Part shown: in pieces, positions 46,987 to 54,258 of the stretch
Position numbering within the stretch: the stretch's first letter is position 1
Layout of the letters: every line of letters begins with the position of its first letter
NCBI RefSeq assembly: GCF_013340845.1
Contig: NZ_AP020335.1
Coordinates: forward strand, 1,736,001 to 1,800,000
Source: Hydrogenovibrio marinus
GTDB taxonomy: Bacteria; Pseudomonadota; Gammaproteobacteria; Thiomicrospirales; Thiomicrospiraceae
Reading direction: 5' to 3'
Length of the DNA: 64,000 nt
Translations under genes and position numbers: made by a program
Notes under the pieces: generated by a model
The model's input: the letters and a program-made list of their open reading frames with translations, nothing else
Database searches by the model: none
Told to the model about the DNA's origin: nothing

Positions 46987-48087
46987 TCAGCGCTCTGCGT
47001 TGGCTAAATCCATAACCGGCGGCACCACATCGCCATTTTGAGCGCGGTTACGCATGAAATGATCCATCAACACCAATGCGACTTTTGCTTCGGCAATAGG
47101 CGTAGCACGGATTCCCACGCAAGGGTCATGGCGACCTTTAGTCACCATTTCAATTGCTTCGCCATCACGGTTGATGCTCTTGCCCGGCGTCATAATGCTC
47201 GAAGTCGGCTTTAATGCGATGTGAGCAACGATATCTTGTCCGGTTGATATCCCACCCAAAATCCCACCAGAGTGGTTGGACAAGAAACCTTCCGGTGACA
47301 TCTCATCTCTGTGCTCAGTGCCACGCTGAGCCGCAACGGAAAAACCATCTCCAATCTCAACACCTTTCACAGCATTAATGCTCATTAAAGCATGTGCCAA
47401 ATCGGCATCCAAACGATCAAAAACAGGCTCACCCAATCCTACTGGGACATTTCTGGCAACAATCGTAATTTTCGCACCCACAGAGTCTTTTTGTTTCAGC
47501 AGGTTGTCCATATATTCACGGATTTCTTCGCGTTTCTCAGGGCTTGGGCAAAAGTATTCGTTGTCATTATCAAACGGCCAAGTGACATTCTCGACTTTAA
47601 TGGGACCTAGCTGTGACAAATAGCCTTTGATTTCGATCCCCAAGCGTTCTTTCAGATACTTTTTCGCAATCGCTCCGGCAGCAACACGCATCGCCGTTTC
47701 ACGCGCAGATGAACGCCCGCCACCTCGGTAATCGCGGATGCCGTACTTTTGCGTGTAGGTGTAGTCAGCATGAGAAGGACGGAAAGTTTCCGCCACTTTG
47801 GCATAATCTTTTGAACGTTGGTCAGTATTGTGGATGATCAATCCAATCGGCGTACCGGTCGTTTTACCTTCAAACACACCCGACAAAATTTGAACTTTGT
47901 CATCTTCACGGCGCGCAGTAGCATGCTTTGAAGTACCTGGTTTACGACGATCCAACTCAATTTGAATATCTTCTTCCGTCAGTTCCATGCCTGGAGGACA
48001 ACCATCGATAATCGCACCCAATGCGATACCGTGACTTTCTCCAAAAGTGGTTACACGAAAATTTTGTCCTAATGTATTACCCGACAT
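46987..48087 (-). CDS. aroC: Chorismate synthase
   Basis: 366 residues. It makes chorismate, the last common step of aromatic amino acid synthesis, with reduced flavin. The family opening is [20 protein letters not shown], followed by [27 protein letters not shown] and [15 protein letters not shown]. The ATG at 48087 agrees with the family start; a TTG three codons earlier is less likely. It is the first gene of a leftward set with the MFS gene and gloA. Confidence 0.97.
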   Translation of the reverse strand: MSGNTLGQNFRVTTFGESHGIALGAIIDGCPPGMELTEEDIQIELDRRKPGTSKHATARREDDKVQILSGVFEGKTTGTPIGLIIHNTDQRSKDYAKVAETFRPSHADYTYTQKYGIRDYRGGGRSSARETAMRVAAGAIAKKYLKERLGIEIKGYLSQLGPIKVENVTWPFDNDNEYFCPSPEKREEIREYMDNLLKQKDSVGAKITIVARNVPVGLGEPVFDRLDADLAHALMSINAVKGVEIGDGFSVAAQRGTEHRDEMSPEGFLSNHSGGILGGISTGQDIVAHIALKPTSSIMTPGKSINRDGEAIEMVTKGRHDPCVGIRATPIAEAKVALVLMDHFMRNRAQNGDVVPPVMDLANAER

Positions 48088-48259
48088 GAAACTCAAAATC
48101 CTTACTTTTTTATTTCAACACCCAGTATTTAGCCTGAGTACTTCAACTTGCCTAATCTTTGTTGAGCATTATACTAAAGCCCTTGGATTTCGTCGAAATT
48201 CATTGCTATATAAGATTTAAGGGACATTACACAAACAACTATCCCTACAGAGATTCAAT

Positions 48260-48682
48260 ATGATTGCATGGCCGCACCCAAACCCTTTTATTCTGGAACA
48301 CCAAGTCAAACCCGAAGAATTGGATTTCCTCAAACACGTCAATAACAAGGTGTACCTGGCTTGGATGGAACATATCGCTTGGCAGCACAGTTTATCTGTC
48401 GGTATCGACTACGACCAACAGAAAGAACAAGGCAAGATTATGGTGGTGAAGCAACACGAGCTGAATTACCTCGCCCCCTGCTTTCTTGACGACAAACTTG
48501 TGATGGGTACTTGGATAGGCGAGCGCATCGGCTGTTGCCAACGCAAACGCCATTATGAAATCTATCGCGAAACGGATGGGAAAAAAATCTTTTCAGGCCA
48601 TACTATTTGGGTCTGCATGGATCTGCACACCCAAAAAGCCTGTAAAATCCCAGACCTGTTTATCGACGCTTACAATCAATAA
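48260..48682 (+). CDS. Acyl-CoA thioesterase of the hot-dog (4HBT/FadM-like) family
   Basis: 140 residues forming one hot-dog fold. The family motif appears as LDFLKHVNNKVYLAWMEHIA near residue 22, where LDFLKHVNN replaces the usual D-x-x-G-HxNN; the His and Asn are kept. The C-terminal strands carry FSGHTIWVCMD. It would hydrolyse an acyl-CoA or acyl carrier protein thioester; the exact substrate is unknown. A dispersed repeat copy begins six bases after its stop. Confidence 0.8.
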   Translation: MIAWPHPNPFILEHQVKPEELDFLKHVNNKVYLAWMEHIAWQHSLSVGIDYDQQKEQGKIMVVKQHELNYLAPCFLDDKLVMGTWIGERIGCCQRKRHYEIYRETDGKKIFSGHTIWVCMDLHTQKACKIPDLFIDAYNQ

Positions 48683-48687
48683 GTATC

Positions 48688-48706
48688 AAAAATCTGCCAG
48701 GTTGGG
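48688..48706 (+). repeat. Dispersed 19-mer repeat, copy 6
   Basis: AAAAATCTGCCAGGTTGGG on the plus strand, five bases after the thioesterase stop, in the sense direction. The last G of the consensus is T. Confidence 0.9.
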
Positions 48707-48721
48707 TAACTCAACTGAGCT

Positions 48722-48967
48722 TTAGCTGTGATGAGGATGCTCAACCGCACGGACAAGTTTATTGACGATACGTCTCACCATCGGTGCCACAAATAGCACG
48801 ATAGGAAACGCAATCACAAACGCTGTCCACCAAGCGTGAAACCAAACCTTCAAAAAGTTCTCAGGCAAGCCTACGTTCATATAGCTGATCACGCCTGACA
48901 TCAGAAACGACATGAAAAGCGCCATAAAAAATGCAAACAAAATATGTTGGTGTCTTGGGTGAAACAT
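48722..48967 (-). CDS. DUF2798 small membrane protein
   Basis: 81 residues with two membrane helices (about 8-30 and 44-66) and the DUF2798 pattern of MSFLMSGVISYMN followed by FLKVWFHAWWTAFVIAFPIV and PMVRRIVNKLV. The function of this family is unknown. The His-rich ends (HPRHQH and EHPHHS) could bind metal. It lies downstream of the aldo/keto reductase gene on the same strand. Confidence 0.8.
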   Translation of the reverse strand: MFHPRHQHILFAFFMALFMSFLMSGVISYMNVGLPENFLKVWFHAWWTAFVIAFPIVLFVAPMVRRIVNKLVRAVEHPHHS

Positions 48968-49066
48968 AACACTCCTAACTCATAAATTTTTATTCATGGG
49001 CGTTGACCGGATTGCCAGCCCCATACTTGTTACTATAACTTTAGAAATCGGCACAAGCCCATCACC

Positions 49067-50110
49067 CTAAGGTGCAGGAATGGTGTATTGTGCATGAATC
49101 CGTTCGATTTGGTACAGCACTTCGTCATCCAAGGTGATATTGATGGAGTCAATATTCTCTTTCAACTGTTCCATGGAGGTTGCTCCGATGATGTTCGCCG
49201 ACAGGAATGGACGTGAGTTCACAAACGCCAGTGCCAATTGAGTCGGGGTCAAACCATTGCCTTTTGCCAACGCCGCGTAAAGCTCTGTGGCTCTGACAGC
49301 ATTTGCTCCCATATAGCGATCATAGTTAGGGAACAATGCCAAACGCGAGCCTTCTGGCTTAGCACCGTTCAGATACTTTCCGGACAATGCGCCAAACCCA
49401 AGCGGTGAGTAAGCCAACAACCCAATGCCTTCATGGCGAGAAACCTCTGCTAAACCGACTTCGTAGCTGCGGTTCAACAAGCTATATGGATTTTGCACGG
49501 TGACGATTTTCTGCAAGCCTTTCGCTTCGGCAATCTGCAAAAACTTCATCGCCCCCCAAGCCGTTTCATTCGACAACCCGATTTGACGGATTTTGCCTTG
49601 CTTGACGAACTCAGTCAGCACTTCCAATGTTTCTTCAAAAGACGTTAAATTCTGAGGTTCATCTACCCACTCATAATTCAATTTACCAAAGTAGTTGGTT
49701 GGTCTTTCCGGCCAATGCAATTGATACAAATCCAAATAATCGGTTTGTAAACGCTTAAGGGATGCTTCCAACGCTTGAGTGATCTGCTCTCGATTAAAAC
49801 GCCCTTGCCCATCACGAATGTGTGACGCTGGTCCCATTGGCCCGGCGATTTTAGAGGCCAGCACCACATCGTCGCGTCGACCGTTCTTGGCAAACCAATT
49901 ACCAATCATGATTTCGGTTGCGCCGTAAGTTTCGGCACGTGGTGGTACGGAATACAGCTCTGCTGTATCCCAGAAGTTCACGCCTTGATTCAGCGCATAA
50001 TCCATTTGCTCAAAGGCCTCTGACTGAGTGTTTTGTTCACCCCAAGTCATGGTACCTAAACAAATACGACTGACTTGAATATCGGTATTTCCAAGACTGT
50101 TGTATATCAT
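49067..50110 (-). CDS. Aldo/keto reductase (Tas-like)
   Basis: 347 residues forming an NADPH-dependent barrel enzyme. The catalytic set is visible: Asp and Tyr in NFWDTAELYSV, Lys in VVLASKIAG and His in YQLHWPER. The C-terminal nucleotide-binding part is IIGATSMEQLKENI. The start MIYNSLGNTDIQVSRICLGT and the length match E. coli Tas. AAGGAA precedes the ATG at 50110; upstream codons in frame lack a site. The physiological substrate is unknown. Confidence 0.9.
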   Translation of the reverse strand: MIYNSLGNTDIQVSRICLGTMTWGEQNTQSEAFEQMDYALNQGVNFWDTAELYSVPPRAETYGATEIMIGNWFAKNGRRDDVVLASKIAGPMGPASHIRDGQGRFNREQITQALEASLKRLQTDYLDLYQLHWPERPTNYFGKLNYEWVDEPQNLTSFEETLEVLTEFVKQGKIRQIGLSNETAWGAMKFLQIAEAKGLQKIVTVQNPYSLLNRSYEVGLAEVSRHEGIGLLAYSPLGFGALSGKYLNGAKPEGSRLALFPNYDRYMGANAVRATELYAALAKGNGLTPTQLALAFVNSRPFLSANIIGATSMEQLKENIDSINITLDDEVLYQIERIHAQYTIPAP

Positions 50111-50203
50111 CTGAATTCCTTTTGAATCGGTTCGTAAAGTCGAAGTCTGGTTAAGTAAGCAAGTCGCTAGCGGTTGTTTACTCAATAACTTAATAGAAAG
50201 GAC

Positions 50204-50692
50204 TTACTTAGAAGCTTCGTCCATGACTTTCGGTTCTTTTTCTCGCCATTGTCTCATCAAACCATGAATGTAAATAATCAACGCAAAGAAGACCGCTGAG
50301 ATACCACCCAAAATCAACAGGGTTCCGTTCTCGTCTGGTGTCGTGTCCAAAAGAATCAATTTTCGAATCACCACCACAAAAGCGATTTCCAAGAAGGTTA
50401 AGGCGTAATCAAAGCTGTTTCTGATGAACAAAGCATTGACGATTGCCAGCACGATCAGGGTGAAAAGTGCATCGGTCAACAGAACCTTCATTGACGGAAA
50501 GTTCAAAGCACCTTGATGCATCAAGAAATCAAACAACTTGTTGGAAATACTGAACAAGCACGCCGCCAAATAAACAATCATAAACACAACCAAAACAACT
50601 CTCAGCATCTTCACTAGATTGATGAGCCTTTTATCCAGATCATAATCTAGGATTTGAGAGATTTTTTTGGATAAATGATTTGAAGTCGACAT
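50204..50692 (-). CDS. PsiE family phosphate-starvation-inducible membrane protein
   Basis: 162 residues with four membrane helices (about 30-52, 70-90, 95-115 and 125-145). The central NSFDYALTFLEIAFVVVIRKLIL region matches PsiE family proteins. The function is not established; in E. coli the gene responds to phosphate starvation. It lies between the aldo/keto reductase and ovoB genes, separated from the latter by a repeat copy. Confidence 0.78.
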   Translation of the reverse strand: MSTSNHLSKKISQILDYDLDKRLINLVKMLRVVLVVFMIVYLAACLFSISNKLFDFLMHQGALNFPSMKVLLTDALFTLIVLAIVNALFIRNSFDYALTFLEIAFVVVIRKLILLDTTPDENGTLLILGGISAVFFALIIYIHGLMRQWREKEPKVMDEASK

Positions 50693-50754
50693 AAAACATC
50701 ACGCCTTTACGAGAAAATAGAAAAAATTAACGAGTCATGACAATCCAAGTTACA

Positions 50755-50774
50755 CCCCAACCTGGTAGATTTTT
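50755..50774 (-). repeat. Dispersed 19-mer repeat, copy 7
   Basis: AAAAATCTACCAGGTTGGGG on the minus strand, 69 bases after the ovoB stop and in its sense direction. It matches the consensus exactly. Confidence 0.9.
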
Positions 50775-50843
50775 ATCGCTTGTCTGCGTTTGGTGCTTTG
50801 CGCACTCTTTTTGAATTTCAGTCGGTAAGAATAGCACTAAATC

Positions 50844-52040
50844 CTACAATTTAGGCAGCTGATTTAATCCCATTTTGAAATGACTGAAGGCTTGTTGCAG
50901 CACTCTAGGCGGAACGGCTAGGTTCATTCGCATGAAACAGGTTCCGGCATTGGGCTTGTCGGTTTTTACATCAAACGATTCGCCATCGTTCAATCCCAAC
51001 TTTGCATCGTTGATAATCCAGTTTTTCAAAGCGGCATGGTCCGAACATAAGGTCGAAAAATCCAACCAGACAAGATAGGATGCCTCCGGGCGCATAACCG
51101 TCACTTGTGGAAAATGCGTTTGAAAAAAGTCGACCGTCTTGTCGATATTCTGTTGCAGGAACTGGTTTAACTCCTGCACATAGCGTCTGCCCTTCTCGCT
51201 GTATGCGGCTTCAAGCGCAACGGTAGCAAATAAGTTCAACCCTTTTACACTCACCGACTGACTCACCTTCAAATACGCCGCTTTCAATTTGGGGTTGGCA
51301 ATGATGGCATAGCCTATTTGCAACCCGCCAAGATTAAAGGTTTTGCCTGGCGAACTCAAGGTAATCGTTTGTTGTCGAATGGCATCCGAAATCGTCGCCA
51401 GAGGGATATGTTTGCCGGAAAAAATCATGTCAGAGTGAATCTCATCGGAAACGATTGTCACTTTGTGCGTCACACAAATCTCAGCCAACTTTTTCAGCTC
51501 ATTTTCTGTCCACACTCTACCGGACGGATTTTGCGGATGGCAAAACAAAATCAGCTGAACCTTGTTCTCAACAATTTTACTTTCCAACAAATCAAAGTCG
51601 ATTTCATAACGTCCGTTTTTTAGCACCAAAGGCGCAGTCACCAGCTTTCTGCCATTCAACTCTGGCGCAGTCAAAAAAGGTGGGTAAACCGGCGGCATCG
51701 CCAAAACAGCTTCTCCCGCTTTGGTAAAGGCTTGCACTGCCATGAAAAAGCCATTGGCAACATTATGGGTGAAAACGATTTCTTCGGACTTCACCTCATA
51801 TTCATGAAACGCTTGCCAATCGATAATGGCTTGGTAAACCGCTTCAGACATATGGGTATAACCCAAAATCGGATGCTCAAGACGCGTCTTGATGGCTTGC
51901 ATGATAAAGTTCGGCGTCGGTAAATCCATATCCGCCACCCACATAGGAAGAATATCCTCCCGGCCGAACAATGCCTTTCGCAACGCATACTTTTCTGCGT
52001 CTGTGTCCTCACGGGGAAACACTCTATTAAAATCTGCCAT
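50844..52040 (-). CDS. ovoB: PLP-dependent C-S lyase, probable OvoB (MalY/PatB family)
   Basis: 398 residues of the MalY/PatB fold-type I aminotransferase class. The start resembles PatB (GREDILPMWVADMDLPTP). The PLP lysine is in SSPGKTFNLGGLQIGY near residue 235, with the SDEIHSDMIF Asp motif before it. On its own it would be called cystathionine beta-lyase. It lies 34 bases after ovoA on the same strand, and the known ovothiol pathway needs exactly such a lyase to split the 5-histidylcysteine sulfoxide made by OvoA. I therefore call it OvoB by context; a general cystathionine lyase is the alternative. Confidence 0.78.
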   Translation of the reverse strand: MADFNRVFPREDTDAEKYALRKALFGREDILPMWVADMDLPTPNFIMQAIKTRLEHPILGYTHMSEAVYQAIIDWQAFHEYEVKSEEIVFTHNVANGFFMAVQAFTKAGEAVLAMPPVYPPFLTAPELNGRKLVTAPLVLKNGRYEIDFDLLESKIVENKVQLILFCHPQNPSGRVWTENELKKLAEICVTHKVTIVSDEIHSDMIFSGKHIPLATISDAIRQQTITLSSPGKTFNLGGLQIGYAIIANPKLKAAYLKVSQSVSVKGLNLFATVALEAAYSEKGRRYVQELNQFLQQNIDKTVDFFQTHFPQVTVMRPEASYLVWLDFSTLCSDHAALKNWIINDAKLGLNDGESFDVKTDKPNAGTCFMRMNLAVPPRVLQQAFSHFKMGLNQLPKL

Positions 52041-52074
52041 AATCCATTAGCCTTGTTTAAATCCCTTCAACACC

Positions 52075-54213
52075 CTAACGTTTTTTCCATAAAGTGACTT
52101 GAGACAACGTATGTTGGTATTTACGCTGTGTCTCTCGAATCACGAACGGAATATCGAAAGGTTCACGAATCATTGTAAACTCATCTTGCAATAAGGCGGT
52201 AATGCCTTCTAATGTGGTGACGTTTTCACCGCTCTGTTCATCTTTATATCCACCCAACCAATTGGCCTTTTCGGTAAACGCTTCCAACCAGGTATAAGGT
52301 GAAGCCAGCATCAACAACCCACCCTCATTCAGTCGATGCGCCAAATCCTTCAAGAACTTGGTCGGATCATACAAACGATCAATCAGATTCACCGCCACAA
52401 TCATGTCATAGCCGGTGAAAATCGGTTTCAGGTTACTTGCATCTTGCTGCAAAAACTCACACTTATGAGCGACATCCGCCAAACCATATTCGGCGAGGGT
52501 TTTCTTCTTGAAGTCGACAATCTCACCTTCTATCGGCAAGGTGTATAACACCGACCCGGTTGTTTTGAGCTGGTTGGCAATCTGGATAAATCTCGCAGAA
52601 AAATCCAATCCCATTACCTGCTCAAAACCTAACGCCAACTCAAAACTGGCCCGCCCAACGGAACAACCAACTTCCAAAACAGACAAATCGTTGCGACCTG
52701 CAAAATCCTGGTCTTTCCGAATCGCTTCTATAGCAGTACGCGCATAGCGTTGGGCAAAGTTCTCTACATCGAAATAACTTTCACCATAATGGAATTCACA
52801 ATATTGCGCCACCGCAGCATCGGTTTCATAAGTGGAAAACTGCGTTTGCACCTCATGGTCTGACTCGATATAACGGAATCCGGCGTGCTGGAAAAAATGG
52901 CGGCGGAAGGCATAGCGAGAATATCCGTTGATTTCATTTCCGGTCGATATCCAGCAACCACCTTTAAAAATGTTGTGATTGTTATCAAAAGTCGGCGTGG
53001 TGAAATCATCATACAACGGGTGCACCTTGAAGCCTTCAAAAGGATAAATTGGCGTTTGCGTCCATTGCCAAACATTGCCGATAACATCGAAAAAATCTCC
53101 CGTCTGGTTCCAATTCACCGGCATGGAAGACGCAAAACGTTCCAGGTTGATATTGGCAAGGCCGGGATGTTTGTCATGATGCACTAAGGCATCGGTATGA
53201 TCTCTCAAACGTAGATACTCATCTTCACTTGGCAAGCGGATAGCTTTGCCCGTCTCATGAGATTTCCAGCGACAAAAAGCATCCGCTTCCAGATAATTGA
53301 CTTCTACCGGCCAGTCCCAAGGCATCTGGATTTCTTCTGTCATGCAGCGCAACCACCATGCATCGCCCTTTTTCACCCAAAAAGTCGGATGTTTGTCCGG
53401 CGTAAACTGGCGCCAACGGTTACCTTCCTCATCCCAGTAAACTGGGTTGTCGTAGCCTCCTGCTTCAACAAACGCCAAATACTCTTTGTTGGAACACAAA
53501 AATGCTGCCGCCTTGAATTCTGTCACCTCGGCTTTGTGCGTGCCATACTCATTGTCCCAGCCATAAAATTCTGCGGGATCCTTATGGTCGATAGCTACTT
53601 CGCCTGCTGGAACCGGAAAAAGAACATTTTCAGGTGCTTCGTCACTCTCACGACAAATCGTGAACAATGGATGTGGCTTCACTTGCTCTAAAGGCAGCTG
53701 GCGAATCAACACAGATGAGGTTTCTAAATGAATGCGCTCATGTTCGATGCCCATGATCACTGGCCACATCGGACTTTGCCAATCAATCGGCAGATGAAAT
53801 TCCATGGTATCGATCAAATGATTAACCGCATCTCTGACCTGCTGGCGATACTCGCGCACCGCACCGACACTCGGCCAGTCATAATGCTCGTCATTAAGGT
53901 CGTCCCACGACATTTCATCCACACCAATTGCGCACATAGATTCAATTTTTGAATTGATGCGATTCGGCAGTAATTTCGCCAACACCAGCTTATTGGTAAA
54001 AAAAGTGGCAGTATGACCAAAATAGAAAATCAGTGGGTGGCGTAGCGAACAAGGACGCAGATAAAAGGCATCCTCCGACACAAGCGTTTCAAACAGGGTT
54101 TCATAGAGCGTGTAAGTTTGGTTAAAATACGCTTTAATCTCAACGCGCTTCTCCTCTACTTCCCCACTGTTCAAAACGACATTGTGCGACACGATACTTT
54201 CCAAACCCTGCAT
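52075..54213 (-). CDS. ovoA: Ovothiol synthase OvoA (5-histidylcysteine sulfoxide synthase/methyltransferase)
   Basis: 712 residues with three parts in order: a DinB-like helical domain with the iron site HERIHLE near 158-164 and an upstream RHPLIFYFGH; an FGE-sulfatase domain (about 205-465, with GGCWISTGNEINGYSRYAFR); and a C-terminal SAM methyltransferase (about 485-710, VLEVGCSVGRASFELAL). EgtB has only the first two parts; the third is diagnostic of OvoA. It joins cysteine sulfur to histidine C5 with oxygen, and later methylates the thiolhistidine. The ATG at 54213 has GAGGGAAG; a GTG five codons earlier is weaker. Confidence 0.93.
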   Translation of the reverse strand: MQGLESIVSHNVVLNSGEVEEKRVEIKAYFNQTYTLYETLFETLVSEDAFYLRPCSLRHPLIFYFGHTATFFTNKLVLAKLLPNRINSKIESMCAIGVDEMSWDDLNDEHYDWPSVGAVREYRQQVRDAVNHLIDTMEFHLPIDWQSPMWPVIMGIEHERIHLETSSVLIRQLPLEQVKPHPLFTICRESDEAPENVLFPVPAGEVAIDHKDPAEFYGWDNEYGTHKAEVTEFKAAAFLCSNKEYLAFVEAGGYDNPVYWDEEGNRWRQFTPDKHPTFWVKKGDAWWLRCMTEEIQMPWDWPVEVNYLEADAFCRWKSHETGKAIRLPSEDEYLRLRDHTDALVHHDKHPGLANINLERFASSMPVNWNQTGDFFDVIGNVWQWTQTPIYPFEGFKVHPLYDDFTTPTFDNNHNIFKGGCWISTGNEINGYSRYAFRRHFFQHAGFRYIESDHEVQTQFSTYETDAAVAQYCEFHYGESYFDVENFAQRYARTAIEAIRKDQDFAGRNDLSVLEVGCSVGRASFELALGFEQVMGLDFSARFIQIANQLKTTGSVLYTLPIEGEIVDFKKKTLAEYGLADVAHKCEFLQQDASNLKPIFTGYDMIVAVNLIDRLYDPTKFLKDLAHRLNEGGLLMLASPYTWLEAFTEKANWLGGYKDEQSGENVTTLEGITALLQDEFTMIREPFDIPFVIRETQRKYQHTLSQVTLWKKR

Positions 54214-54258
54214 TTCTTCCCTCTTCACTCACTTAATTCCGATTGCGTATCCAACTGT

